This document shows, in pieces, positions 36,154 through 45,151 of a DNA stretch of 64,000 nt. The translations under genes were made by a program, and so were the position numbers. Every line of letters starts with the position of its first letter. Position 1 is the first letter of the stretch. The DNA is from Anaerolineaceae bacterium (GTDB taxonomy: Bacteria > Chloroflexota > Anaerolineae > Anaerolineales > Anaerolineaceae). Below the pieces are notes generated by a model that saw only the letters and a list, made by a program, of their open reading frames with translations, was not told where the DNA came from and made no database searches. The DNA is taken from positions 62,001 to 126,000 of the forward strand of contig JAURZL010000013.1 in assembly GCA_030653365.1 (NCBI GenBank), written 5' to 3'.

Positions 36154-37005
36154 ATGAAATTCGGTGTAAATACATGGGTTTGGACGGCACCACTAACGAA
36201 TGCAGAATTGGAAACAATTGCTCCTTTAGTGGCAAAAATGGGTTTTGATCATATCGAAATACCTATTGATGATCCTAAAGACTTGGATTTTAAAAAATGT
36301 AAAGAAACGATCAATAATGCTGGGATTTTTTCTATCAGTGTCTGTGCAGCAATGAGTCCGGATAGAGATTTACTGGATCCAGATCAAAGTGTGCGAGAGA
36401 ACGGTTTAAATTACCTAAAGGCATGTGTTGATGGTCTGGCTGAAATGGGTGGCACTAATTTGGTTGGTCCATTTTACTCAGCGGTTGGCCGAACCTGGCA
36501 ACAAACACCAGCCGAACGCGAAGAGGATATGAAAATTTTAGTGAAAACACTAAAAGAACTGTCTGAATATGCTGCCAGTAAAAATGTTCTTCTTGGTGTT
36601 GAAGCATTAAATCGTTTTGAAACGAGTTTTATAACAACGGCCGAACAAGTTGTAGAACTGGTAGATAGGGTTGATCACCCATCCTGTAAAGTTATGGCAG
36701 ATACATTCCATATGAATATAGAAGAGAATTCATTGGGTGATGCAATTCGTTTAATAGGATCACGTCTTCTCCAGGTTCATAGCAATGAGAATAATAGAGG
36801 AACCCCTGGTGCTGGACATGTTCCATGGACAGAGGTAGCCCAAGCGTTAAAGGATGTTAATTTCGATGGTGTTCTGGTAATTGAATCTTTCACGAATAAA
36901 GTTAAAAGTATTGCAAAAGCTGCAGCGATTTGGCGTCCCTTGGCAGTTACTCAGGATGCGTTGGCAGCAGATGGTGTCGTTTTCCTCAAAGAACTCTTGA
37001 AATAG
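36154..37005 (+). CDS. D-psicose/D-tagatose 3-epimerase-like TIM-barrel enzyme
   Basis: Probable metal-dependent sugar 3-epimerase, 283 residues. With the start at ATG 36154 (AAGGAG 6 bases upstream), four metal ligands fall at E150, D183, H209 and E244, the same numbers as in Agrobacterium D-psicose 3-epimerase. They lie in GVEALNRFE, MADTFHMN, QVHSNENNRGTPG and VIESF respectively. A frame to 36091 is open upstream but has no ribosome site. Substrate is uncertain: free ketose C3 epimerisation fits the family, but in this operon it could act on a 3-keto-derived sugar. It shares the ABC/oxidoreductase operon and is separated from the next gene by 26 bases. Confidence 0.85.
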   Translation: MKFGVNTWVWTAPLTNAELETIAPLVAKMGFDHIEIPIDDPKDLDFKKCKETINNAGIFSISVCAAMSPDRDLLDPDQSVRENGLNYLKACVDGLAEMGGTNLVGPFYSAVGRTWQQTPAEREEDMKILVKTLKELSEYAASKNVLLGVEALNRFETSFITTAEQVVELVDRVDHPSCKVMADTFHMNIEENSLGDAIRLIGSRLLQVHSNENNRGTPGAGHVPWTEVAQALKDVNFDGVLVIESFTNKVKSIAKAAAIWRPLAVTQDALAADGVVFLKELLK

Positions 37006-37031
37006 ACAAATTACTAATTTATGGAGGTAAT

Positions 37032-38138
37032 ATGACAAAGAAACTGAATGTGGCAATTGTCGGTCTTGGTTTTGGTGCAGAGTTTATCCCAATTTATCAA
37101 CGACATCCTCATGCAAATATGTATGCTATTTGCCAACGATCTGAAGACAAATTAAATCAAATTGGGGATGCTTTCGGTGTCGAAAAACGATATTCAAGTT
37201 TTGAAGAAATGTTGGAAGATCCAATTATTGATATTGTCCACATAAATTCCCCGATTCACGAACACGCAAGAATGACAGTGGCATCACTTAATGCAGGGAA
37301 ACATACTGCATGCACTGTGCCAATGGCAACTTCAGTTGATGAGTGCTGGGAAATTATTGAAGCACAAAAAGCATCTGGCAAGAAATATATGATGATGGAA
37401 ACTGTCATTTACTCAAGAGAATACTTATTTGTAAAAGAATTACGTGACTCAGGAAAACTGGGAAAAATTCAATTCTTACGTGCCAGTCATCAACAGGATA
37501 TGTACGGTTGGCCTGGCTATTGGGAAGGTTTGCCTCCAATGCATTATGCGACCCATGTAGTCAGTCCCTGTCTTGCAATGGGTGGACAGATGGCAGAATA
37601 TGTATCGTGTTTTGGATCCGGAAAAATTGCTGACGACCTTATTCCCATCTATGGTTCACCATTCGCAGTTGAATCCGCACATATTAAATTAAAGAATTCA
37701 GATCTCTCTGCGGAAGTAACGCGTTCATTATTTGATGTGGCTCGCCAATATATCGAAAGTTTTGACGTTTATGGAAGCAAATTAAGTTTTGAGTGGCAAT
37801 TACTTGCTAATGAAGAACCTGTAGTTCATCTTGGTAAAGAAGATGCAGAACACGTTCAAATTCACGATTTTGCACATTTACTACCGGAAGGAATTCGTGA
37901 ATTCACTACTAAATGTGTGTATGACATGGAAGAAAATAAACACCTTTCCTTCCTACAAGGTTCAGGACATGGTGGATCTCATCCTCATTTGGCCCATGAA
38001 TTTCTGATGGCTGTTTTGGAGGATCGAGAACCATTTCCGAACGTATTTGAATCTGCAAACTGGACATCTGTCGGAATACTGGCACATGAATCCGCAATGC
38101 AGGGCGGAAAAATAATTGAATTGCCAGATTATAAATAA
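37032..38138 (+). CDS. Gfo/Idh/MocA-family protein lacking the EKP catalytic motif
   Basis: A 368-residue protein with an N-terminal NAD(P)-binding Rossmann domain ([14 protein letters not shown]) and the family's C-terminal alpha/beta domain. Where true dehydrogenases have C-EKP with the catalytic lysine, this protein has C94-T-V-P97 ([10 protein letters not shown]), so the lysine is absent. The rest of the fold appears intact ([33 protein letters not shown]). It may bind NAD but carry out a different reaction, use another base, or be a hydratase/epimerase-like partner for the neighbouring TIM-barrel proteins. GGAGG at 37023-37027 sets ATG 37032; the upstream frame to 36930 overlaps the epimerase and is not used. 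Confidence 0.82.
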   Translation: MTKKLNVAIVGLGFGAEFIPIYQRHPHANMYAICQRSEDKLNQIGDAFGVEKRYSSFEEMLEDPIIDIVHINSPIHEHARMTVASLNAGKHTACTVPMATSVDECWEIIEAQKASGKKYMMMETVIYSREYLFVKELRDSGKLGKIQFLRASHQQDMYGWPGYWEGLPPMHYATHVVSPCLAMGGQMAEYVSCFGSGKIADDLIPIYGSPFAVESAHIKLKNSDLSAEVTRSLFDVARQYIESFDVYGSKLSFEWQLLANEEPVVHLGKEDAEHVQIHDFAHLLPEGIREFTTKCVYDMEENKHLSFLQGSGHGGSHPHLAHEFLMAVLEDREPFPNVFESANWTSVGILAHESAMQGGKIIELPDYK

Positions 38139-38160
38139 TATTAGACGAAAGGAAATGAAC

Positions 38161-39165
38161 ATGAGCAGACCTATTACATTATTTACCGGTCAATGGGCGG
38201 ACTTGACCCTGGAGGACGTGGCAAAAAAAGCAAGTGGATGGGGCTTTGATGGACTTGAGTTAGCCTGTTGGGGTGACCATTTTGAGGTTGACAAAGCTTT
38301 ATCTGATGATGGATACGTTCAAGGTAGATGGGATATCCTCAATAAATACAATCTAAAATGCTTTGCAATCAGTACCCATCTTGTTGGGCAGTGTGTGGCT
38401 GATGATCCTATCGATGAGCGTCACCGCGCAGTTCTTTCCGATCGCCTTTGGGGAGATGGAAAACCTGATGGTGTTCGTGCACGCGCCCAGCAGGAACTTA
38501 AAGACACTGTTATTGCTGCAAAGAAAATGGGTTTGAAGGTTGTAAACGGTTTCACTGGCAGTCCCGTATGGAAAAATTTATATTTCTTTCCACCTACCAC
38601 ACAGGATATGATCAATAGAGGCTATCAATTTTTTGCAGATATGTGGTTACCAATTTTGGATGTTTTCAAGGCGAATGAGATTAAGTTTGGTCTTGAAGTG
38701 CATCCATCGGAGATTGCTTACGACCTTATTACTTCTCAACGCGCTTTAGATGCAGTAAATAATCATCCTTCTTTTGGTTTTAATTTTGATCCATCTCACT
38801 TTATTCATCAGTTTATTGATCCTGTTGAATTCATTAATGAATTTGGGACAAGAATATTCCATGTTCATGTTAAAGACTCCAGGTTACAGTTAAATGGACG
38901 GTCAAGCATTCTTGGAAGTCATTTAGATTTTGGAGATTATCGACGTGGATGGGATTTTGTTTCCCCTGGACATGGGGATGTCAAATGGGATCGATTAATT
39001 CGTGCTTTGAATCGGTTTGGATATTCTGGCCCTCTCTCTATTGAATGGGAGGATAGTGGCATGAATCGTGATTGGGGTGCCCCTGAAGCTTTAGCCATGA
39101 TTAAATCCCAGGATTTTGCAGCTTCTGACGTTGCTTTTGATGCTGCGTTTGCTTCAAAGAAATAA
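38161..39165 (+). CDS. Sugar phosphate isomerase/epimerase-like TIM barrel, LgdB/C-glycoside deglycosidase-like
   Basis: A 334-residue metal-dependent TIM barrel. Opening [19 protein letters not shown] and the [20 protein letters not shown] block closely recall alpha subunits of C-glycoside deglycosidases and the eliminase/hydratase LgdB of levoglucosan breakdown (memory, not a search). Candidate metal ligands are E and H in GLEVHPSE, D and H in NFDPSHF, H in FHVHVKDS, and E in SIEWED. Such enzymes remove the aglycone from a 3-keto sugar by beta-elimination. No beta subunit of the deglycosidase is present here. ATG 38161 has AGGA 7 bases upstream and is preferred over ATG 38155. Confidence 0.75.
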   Translation: MSRPITLFTGQWADLTLEDVAKKASGWGFDGLELACWGDHFEVDKALSDDGYVQGRWDILNKYNLKCFAISTHLVGQCVADDPIDERHRAVLSDRLWGDGKPDGVRARAQQELKDTVIAAKKMGLKVVNGFTGSPVWKNLYFFPPTTQDMINRGYQFFADMWLPILDVFKANEIKFGLEVHPSEIAYDLITSQRALDAVNNHPSFGFNFDPSHFIHQFIDPVEFINEFGTRIFHVHVKDSRLQLNGRSSILGSHLDFGDYRRGWDFVSPGHGDVKWDRLIRALNRFGYSGPLSIEWEDSGMNRDWGAPEALAMIKSQDFAASDVAFDAAFASKK

Positions 39166-39227
39166 GAAAAATTACGAATTTGAGACGCATTTTTTTAAAG
39201 CGAAAATCAAAAAATAAAGGAGGAATT

Positions 39228-40427
39228 ATGTCAGAAAAAGAAACTGGCTTTACTACAATGTCCGGACCAAAAAGTACTGGGGTCGTACGAGATATTGGAA
39301 TTGGAATGCTTGGATATGCGTTCATGGGGAAAGCACATATTAATGCTTATAAAACCTTGCCATACATGATGTATCCACCACCAGCCGTTCCTGTTTTAGA
39401 GGCGATTGCTGGGACAAATGTTGATGCTGTCAATGAAGCTGCAAAACGATATGGGTACAAGCGAGCATATACTGATTGGCGGAAATTGATTGAAGATCCA
39501 GCAGTAGAAATATTTGATAATTGTGGTCCTAATGCTGTTCACTCTGAACCATCTATTGAAGCAGCAAAAGCAGGAAAACATGTTTTTTGCGAAAAACCAA
39601 TCGCACGAACAGCTGAAGAAGCCATGAAAATGGTGGAAGCGGTTGATAAAGCAAAAGTTAAGAATATGGTTGCTTTTAACTATCGTTTTGTTCCCGCAAT
39701 TCGTTTAGCAAAGGATCTCATTAGTAGTGGAAAACTCGGAAGAATTTATCACTTTCGAGCTGTTTACCTTCAAGAATGGATTATGCCCCATTATGGCACA
39801 CCAGCTATCTGGCGACTTGATAAGAATTTAGCAGGATCAGGTGCTCTGGGTGATCTTGGAGCACATATTATCGATCTTGCTCATTATCTGGTTGGTGATA
39901 TCAAAGCTGTCAGTGCAATGGCAAAAACATTCATAGATCGACGTGATGGTCCTGAAGGGAAGAATACCTTTAAAGTTGAAGTTGATGATGCTTTTGTCTC
40001 TTGTGTTGAGTTCGCGGATGGTGGAATTGGAACTCTGGAAGCATCACGGTTCGCAGCAGGCCATAAGAACGGTGAAGTATTAGAAATCAACGGCGAGCTA
40101 GGATCGATAAAATTTAATTTAGAGCGAATGAATGAATTAGATGTTCTTTGGGTAGGTGAAGAACCTTCCAATACACAAGGATTTCGCAATGTAAGCATCA
40201 CGGAAGGATATCATCCCTGGTATAACAATTGGTGGCCTCATGGACATATTATTGGCTGGGAACATACATTCATCCATGAATTAACTCACTTCATTGATTG
40301 TATAGTCAATGACAAAAGTGTTGCCCCCTATGGTGCATCATTTTATGATGGTTATAAAGCAGCAGTCATTTGTGATGCAATTCTAAAATCAGCTGAAACA
40401 AAAAAACAGATAGATATTAAATACTAA
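39228..40427 (+). CDS. Gfo/Idh/MocA dehydrogenase, levoglucosan dehydrogenase (LgdA)-like
   Basis: A 399-residue NAD(P)-dependent sugar dehydrogenase. GIGMLGYAFMGKAHINAY is the Rossmann loop; the full EKP motif is present with catalytic K123 (CEKPIARTAEEA). YLQEWIMP, WRLDKNLAGSGALGDLGAH and HYLVGDIKAVSAMA closely match what I recall of bacterial levoglucosan dehydrogenase, which oxidises the C3 hydroxyl of 1,6-anhydroglucose. H247-type residues near GAHIIDLAHYL complete the active site. AAAGGAGG before ATG 39228 fixes the start; an upstream frame to 39180 lacks support. It would supply the 3-keto substrate for the TIM-barrel enzyme encoded just before it. Confidence 0.82.
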   Translation: MSEKETGFTTMSGPKSTGVVRDIGIGMLGYAFMGKAHINAYKTLPYMMYPPPAVPVLEAIAGTNVDAVNEAAKRYGYKRAYTDWRKLIEDPAVEIFDNCGPNAVHSEPSIEAAKAGKHVFCEKPIARTAEEAMKMVEAVDKAKVKNMVAFNYRFVPAIRLAKDLISSGKLGRIYHFRAVYLQEWIMPHYGTPAIWRLDKNLAGSGALGDLGAHIIDLAHYLVGDIKAVSAMAKTFIDRRDGPEGKNTFKVEVDDAFVSCVEFADGGIGTLEASRFAAGHKNGEVLEINGELGSIKFNLERMNELDVLWVGEEPSNTQGFRNVSITEGYHPWYNNWWPHGHIIGWEHTFIHELTHFIDCIVNDKSVAPYGASFYDGYKAAVICDAILKSAETKKQIDIKY

Positions 40428-40433
40428 TTCACA

Positions 40434-40466
40434 TTACCTGGCAGATTTACCAAATCTGCCAGGTAA
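40434..40466 (+). terminator. Perfect stem-loop inside the sugar operon
   Basis: Arms TTACCTGGCAGATTT (40434-40448) and its exact complement (40452-40466), loop ACC, right after the LgdA-like gene. No T-run follows. Probably partial termination or message stabilisation before the small membrane protein and xylose isomerase genes. Confidence 0.65.
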
Positions 40467-40486
40467 GATTTATTGAGGTGAAGCTA

Positions 40487-40906
40487 ATGCCTTTAAAGAA
40501 ATTTCGTCCACCCTTCATTTTATTGGTTATATCAATAGGTATCGTAATTCTTGGAATCCTTTATCGAAATTTTATTTTGATTAATATTCCGGAACAGGAT
40601 CAAATTGATAATGTTATATTGATTGCTATTCCATTTATATTTTATTTTGTGGCAATCCTACTGGTTTATATATTCTTGATTAATATCTCAGGTCAATTAT
40701 TGAGCGGCCGGGTTCCAGAGAAATTGTATAAAATAATAAATTTCGTAATAATTGCTGGGATTATCCTGGGGATAATTATGATGCTTCAACCATTCACAAT
40801 TGTGTTATACAAAATAAGTTTTATGGTTGTTTTTGTTTCATTGTTATTGTTTATGATTTGGAGTCATATTAACCCAGCGTTTTCACCACTTGAAGATGAA
40901 GAATAA
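40487..40906 (+). CDS. Small four-helix membrane protein, unknown function
   Basis: A 139-residue protein with about four hydrophobic helices (12-30, 44-66, 84-101, 107-125) and an acidic C-terminal tail (SPLEDEE). GAGGTG lies 6 bases before ATG 40487; the frame also opens at GTG 40478 within the ribosome site. No family recognised. It lies between the LgdA-like dehydrogenase and xylose isomerase genes, so it is part of the same transcription unit, perhaps a sugar exporter/sensor helper or chance passenger. Confidence 0.6.
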   Translation: MPLKKFRPPFILLVISIGIVILGILYRNFILINIPEQDQIDNVILIAIPFIFYFVAILLVYIFLINISGQLLSGRVPEKLYKIINFVIIAGIILGIIMMLQPFTIVLYKISFMVVFVSLLLFMIWSHINPAFSPLEDEE

Positions 40907-40959
40907 TTATTACTTATCGTGAAATCTTACTTAAATTTTAAAAATATACAGGAGAAAAA

Positions 40960-42129
40960 ATGTTAGATCGTTTTCAACCTAAGCCAGAGGATAAATTTGT
41001 TTTCGGTCTTTGGACACTTGGAAGTGTTGGTCGAGATCCTTTCGGAGAACCTGTTCGAGATCGTAAGTCACCGATGGAAATTGCAAGAATGATTGCTGAC
41101 ATTGGAGCATGGGGTGTTAACCTCCATGATAATGATTTGATCCCAATTGATGCATCACCTACTGAACAAGATCATATTAAAAGTGAATTCCATAAGGTTT
41201 TAGCAGAAACCGGTTTAGTTGTTCCAATGGCTACTACTAATCTTTTCACCGATCCAATTTTCAAAGATGGAGCATTTACAGCAAATGATCCTCGAGTTCG
41301 TGCTTACGCAGTTCAAAAAACATTAAATGCAATCGATTTAGGTGCAGAATTTAATGCAAAGATTTATGTATTTTGGGGAGGTCGTGAAGGTGTTGAAACT
41401 GACGCAGCAAAAAACCCTGTGGATGCAATTAAACGGAATCGAGAAGCACTAAATTTCTTTTGTGAATATATTCTTGATAAAAAATACGATATGAAAATTG
41501 CCCTCGAACCAAAGCCGAATGAACCAAGAGGGGATATGTATAATGCCACGATTGGTCATATGTTAGCTTTTATAGAAACCCTTGATCATCCTGAAATGGT
41601 GGGAGTAAATCCTGAAACCGCTCACGAACATATGGCTGGATTGAATTTCTTACATGGGGTTGCGCAAGCCTGGGAATGCGGAAAACTCTTTCATATCGAC
41701 CTGAATGATCAGAGATTTGGTAGATACGACCAGGATTTTCGATTTGGTATGGTTGACATAAAAAGCGCTTTCTTTTTAGTAAAATTCCTTGAAGATGTAA
41801 AATACGATGGGGCTCGACACTTCGATGCTCATGCTTTTCGAACAGAAGATTATGAAGGGGTCAAAGATTTTGGACGTGGATGTATGCGGACGTATTTAAT
41901 CCTAAAGGATAAAGCTGAACAATGGAATAAAGATCGGGAAATCCAATCTTTGGTCGAAGAATTAAATTCCGATAAAGATGGAGCGTCAGCTTTGCTGGGC
42001 ACATACAGTCCAGAGCGTCTTGCTAAAATTCGTGCAACCAATTTTGATCGAATTGAAATCGCAAAACGAGGGATGGCTTACGAACGCTTGGACCAATTGA
42101 CGATGGATTTACTAATGGGTGTTCGCTAA
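40960..42129 (+). CDS. xylA: Xylose isomerase, class I (Streptomyces-type)
   Basis: Isomerises D-xylose to D-xylulose and, in many members, D-glucose to D-fructose (EC 5.3.1.5). A 389-residue class I enzyme: catalytic H56 in VNLHDNDLIP, FWGGREG, metal Glu/Lys block ALEPKPNEPRGD, NPETAHEHMAGLNF, and HIDLNDQ with the second-metal residues. AGGAG precedes ATG 40960. It closes the ROK-regulated operon, but no xylulokinase gene is here, so either the kinase is elsewhere or the enzyme acts on another aldose (for example glucose released by the 3-keto route). Confidence 0.93.
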   Translation: MLDRFQPKPEDKFVFGLWTLGSVGRDPFGEPVRDRKSPMEIARMIADIGAWGVNLHDNDLIPIDASPTEQDHIKSEFHKVLAETGLVVPMATTNLFTDPIFKDGAFTANDPRVRAYAVQKTLNAIDLGAEFNAKIYVFWGGREGVETDAAKNPVDAIKRNREALNFFCEYILDKKYDMKIALEPKPNEPRGDMYNATIGHMLAFIETLDHPEMVGVNPETAHEHMAGLNFLHGVAQAWECGKLFHIDLNDQRFGRYDQDFRFGMVDIKSAFFLVKFLEDVKYDGARHFDAHAFRTEDYEGVKDFGRGCMRTYLILKDKAEQWNKDREIQSLVEELNSDKDGASALLGTYSPERLAKIRATNFDRIEIAKRGMAYERLDQLTMDLLMGVR

Positions 42130-42555
42130 AAAAAACCTTACCTGATTATTCCAAAAGATATAATCAAAATCAACCTAAATTGATAAGGATGCTGAAATTA
42201 TTTCTTTTAATTCAAGAAAGAAATCTCAATAAGACACCTTATTAATTTTGGTTTTAAATACGACTTCTCTAATTTGATTGGAAATTACTAAATAGAAGGT
42301 TTTTTTGCAAAAGAAAATATCGGCGGGGATTAAATAACTCCATTTTTCTAAAAAAATTCTTATATGGATTTTTGTGTGAGGGTAATAGAAAATCCAAAGA
42401 ATTAATCAATCTGGTATTGTTGACCTTCAGAGTCAAATGTTCTTTATGAAGATGAAAATTTTAATTTCATTTTCGAAAGAAACAAAATAGGTTTGAAAAA
42501 ATTGCCAAAAAATTAAGATTTATCGTAAGTTGTTTTGAGACAAAAAATTTGGTTA
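42130..42555. other. AT-rich intergenic region upstream of the LacI-type operon
   Basis: No gene, hairpin or repeat I can support before the promoter at 42556. Confidence 0.5.
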
Positions 42556-42584
42556 TTGACAATTGCACATTCTTTCTGTATTAT
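42556..42584 (+). promoter_or_regulatory. Sigma70-type promoter of the LacI-family operon
   Basis: TTGACA (42556-42561), exactly 17 bases, TATTAT (42579-42584). The operator palindrome begins 2 bases later, placing it over the start site. Confidence 0.7.
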
Positions 42585-42585
42585 T

Positions 42586-42601
42586 ATGTTACCGGTAACA
42601 T
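42586..42601 (+). promoter_or_regulatory. Palindromic LacI-family operator
   Basis: Perfect 16-base palindrome ATGTTACCGGTAACAT with the central CG typical of LacI/GalR operators. It starts one base after the -10, so the regulator encoded 33 bases downstream would repress its own operon. Confidence 0.75.
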
Positions 42602-42633
42602 TCCATAATACGATTGGATAATCTCTCCATACA

Positions 42634-43650
42634 ATGAATGAATCTCATCCCACTATCCGTGATGTTGCGCGTCTTGCTGGTGTTTCGCATCAAACAGTAT
42701 CGCGTGTTATTAATAATAATGAGAAAGTCAAACCAGAAACTCGTAAAAAAGTTGAGGCTGCTATTAATCGGCTTGATTACAAGCCCAACGCAATTGCTCG
42801 TTCTATGGCACGTGGAAAAACCAGAACTTTGGCTTGTATTGCACCAAATTTGACGGATTACACTTTTGCCAGCATTATTGAAGGAGCAGAACAAGAAGCA
42901 CGAAATAGGGGGTACTTCATTTTATCCTCCTCCGCAGCTGATGCTGATTCTTTTGCTGATCTGATCATTGAGCTGGTTGGTTATCGGAGAATTGACGGTC
43001 TCATCGTAATAAACCCATATGTAGATAAACGGTATGAGCATATTCCTGATAATTTTCCAACTATCTTTGTTGGTGATGACTCGAATAATAAAAATGTTGG
43101 CTGGGTAGCACTGGATGATGAAGCTGCGGGAAAATTAGCTGTTCAATATCTGATAGACCTGGGACATCGTGAGATTTTGTGTATTAAAGGAATAGAAACG
43201 GATGCTTGCACCCAGGACCGTACAAAAGGGTATTGCAAGGCTCTAGAAGAAGCACAGATTAAGTGTGACGATAGACTTATCATGACTGGTGATTGGACAG
43301 CTACCTCTGGTTACCAGGATATTATGAATGCTTTGGAAGAAAAAATATCATTTTCAGCCGTTTTTGCCCAAAATGATCGGATGGCGATTGGGGCTATTCG
43401 TGCTTTACGCGATTTCGGTTACCAGGTACCGGATGATTATTCTGTCATCGGTTTTGATGATATGCCATTGGCTTCCTACTTTGATCCGCCATTAACAACA
43501 ATCCACCAGGATATTAATCGAATTGGTCAGGAAGCTGCACTCATGTTGATTACAAAGATCAATCAACCCGAACAAAAAACTAATTCTCATCGTTTACCTG
43601 TTCACTTGATCGAGCGAAAATCAACAGCTCCTTTTAATGACAGGAGGTGA
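42634..43650 (+). CDS. LacI-family transcriptional regulator
   Basis: A 338-residue repressor: N-terminal LacI helix-turn-helix (TIRDVARLAGVSHQTVSRVIN), hinge helix (YKPNAIARSMARGKT), then the periplasmic-binding-protein-like sugar domain (DRTKGYCKALEEAQI, AIGAIRALRDFGYQVPDDYSVIGFDDMP). It is the first gene of the second sugar operon and lies directly downstream of a palindrome that it probably binds. The effector is unknown; galactosides are suggested by the GH36 gene at the far end of the operon. Confidence 0.92.
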   Translation: MNESHPTIRDVARLAGVSHQTVSRVINNNEKVKPETRKKVEAAINRLDYKPNAIARSMARGKTRTLACIAPNLTDYTFASIIEGAEQEARNRGYFILSSSAADADSFADLIIELVGYRRIDGLIVINPYVDKRYEHIPDNFPTIFVGDDSNNKNVGWVALDDEAAGKLAVQYLIDLGHREILCIKGIETDACTQDRTKGYCKALEEAQIKCDDRLIMTGDWTATSGYQDIMNALEEKISFSAVFAQNDRMAIGAIRALRDFGYQVPDDYSVIGFDDMPLASYFDPPLTTIHQDINRIGQEAALMLITKINQPEQKTNSHRLPVHLIERKSTAPFNDRR

Positions 43651-43727
43651 AAGCTAACCAAAAATATTTGCTGTTTATCCATATTAACAAATTTCAAATC
43701 CAAAAATTTTATAAGGAGAAGTAAAAA

Positions 43728-45065
43728 ATGAATCGAAAGTTTATTGCAAGTTTGATCGTTGTTTTAGTGACATTCAGTATGTTGTTGGTTGCTTGTCAAC
43801 CCGCCCCAGCGGCAGCACCTGAAGAACCAGTTCAGTCTGCGGTAGAAGAAATTACATTACGTTGGCGTACTCGACCAGATAATCAGGCTGAAATTGATGT
43901 TTATTCATCAGTGAGTGCAGAATTAGATGGAGCGATGGATGGGGTCACTTTAGTTTATGAGCCAGGTGGTTCTGAGACCTCTAGTTATCAGGATGTGTTA
44001 AAAACCGAAATTGGCGCAGGCACTGCCCCCGATGTGTTCTGGATTCCAGGTACTGATATTGCAGATTTTGCTACCCGTGGTTTAATCTTAGATCTCAAGA
44101 GTATGGCTGATAAAACTACTGGATTCAAAACCACAGATTTCTATTCAGGACCCATGTATCACATGACCTTCAACCCGACATCAGGAAAAACAGGTGAAGC
44201 TCTATGGGGTCTACCCCGTGATGTCTCCACATTTGTTTTGTATTTGAATCTTGATCTTATTGCCGAAGCAGGTGCTGATGATCCACGTGAACTTGCTAAA
44301 GAAGGAAAATGGGACTGGGATGCATTCCTGGATGTTTCTAAGAAAGTAAGCGCGCTTGGTACTGATGTGTATGGTTATGGCGCAAACGCCTGGTGGGGTC
44401 CTTATGGTGTTTGGATCAACTCAGCCGGTGGGGGATTCTTCAATGAAGACCGAACAGCATGCGCGCTGGATACTCCGGAAGCAATTGAAGGATTGACTTT
44501 TGAACGTAAACTCTATGTTGAAGAAAAAGTTGCAGTTCCTTATGGAGAGGATAGCGAACCTCCATTTTTAGCCGGAAAAGTTGGCATGTTCCAAAATGGC
44601 CGTTGGGCAACACCTGGCGCTCGCGCCAATGCTAATTTTACCTGGGATGTCGTGGAATTACCAATGGGACCTGCAGGAATGGGTAACTGGTTATTCTGGG
44701 GTGCTTATGTGGTCAATGCAAAGACACAACATCCTGAAGAAGCCTGGAAATTAGTGCAATTGTTGACAACAGCTGAAACTCAAGGAAAGATTTCCGCTCT
44801 GGGAACTAATATTCCCAGTCGTGTAAGTCAAGCTGCTTTAGACTCTTTCCTTACCTTTACACCTCCTGACAACAACCAGGCATTCCTCAATGGAATTGCA
44901 GAAGCAAGTAACCCAACAGCTGAAGGTCCGTTATGGGCGGGAAGTTGGCCGAATTATGACTCAATAATGGGTCCGATGATCTCTAAAGTTCTCAATGGTG
45001 AGATGACCATTGATGAATTCAAACAGAGCATCTGTGTAGAAGCAAACAAAGCCTTTACCCAATAA
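43728..45065 (+). CDS. ABC sugar transporter substrate-binding lipoprotein (family 1), second system
   Basis: A 445-residue CUT1 receptor: signal ending in LLVACQP lipobox, short Pro/Ala linker, then body beginning EEITLRWRTRPDNQAEIDVYS, with TAPDVFWIPGTDIADFATRG, WGLPRDVSTFVLYLNLDLI and GKVGMFQNGRW. Unrelated in detail to the receptor at 30574. The permeases follow after a terminator-like hairpin, and no ATPase gene is in this operon. AAGGAG precedes ATG 43728. Confidence 0.9.
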   Translation: MNRKFIASLIVVLVTFSMLLVACQPAPAAAPEEPVQSAVEEITLRWRTRPDNQAEIDVYSSVSAELDGAMDGVTLVYEPGGSETSSYQDVLKTEIGAGTAPDVFWIPGTDIADFATRGLILDLKSMADKTTGFKTTDFYSGPMYHMTFNPTSGKTGEALWGLPRDVSTFVLYLNLDLIAEAGADDPRELAKEGKWDWDAFLDVSKKVSALGTDVYGYGANAWWGPYGVWINSAGGGFFNEDRTACALDTPEAIEGLTFERKLYVEEKVAVPYGEDSEPPFLAGKVGMFQNGRWATPGARANANFTWDVVELPMGPAGMGNWLFWGAYVVNAKTQHPEEAWKLVQLLTTAETQGKISALGTNIPSRVSQAALDSFLTFTPPDNNQAFLNGIAEASNPTAEGPLWAGSWPNYDSIMGPMISKVLNGEMTIDEFKQSICVEANKAFTQ

Positions 45066-45079
45066 TTTCTTGGATCGAG

Positions 45080-45118
45080 CATCTCCTCCCTATTGAGGAG
45101 GGAGGAGATGATTTTTTT
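45080..45118 (+). terminator. Terminator-like hairpin after the second substrate-binding protein gene
   Basis: CATCTCCTCCCT (45080-45091) pairs with AGGGAGGAGATG (45099-45110) over a 7-base loop, followed by seven T (45112-45118). A proper rho-independent shape inside the operon; read-through would set the receptor-to-permease ratio. The right arm also resembles a Shine-Dalgarno sequence, so pairing can hide it. Confidence 0.75.
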
Positions 45119-45151
45119 CGATTAATTAAGATTCAATCCTTGGAGGTCACT

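Noticed and set aside
40960..42129. Classical xylose isomerase-xylulokinase pathway
   Set aside because: No xylulokinase or xylosidase in the window; the neighbours point to another sugar route.
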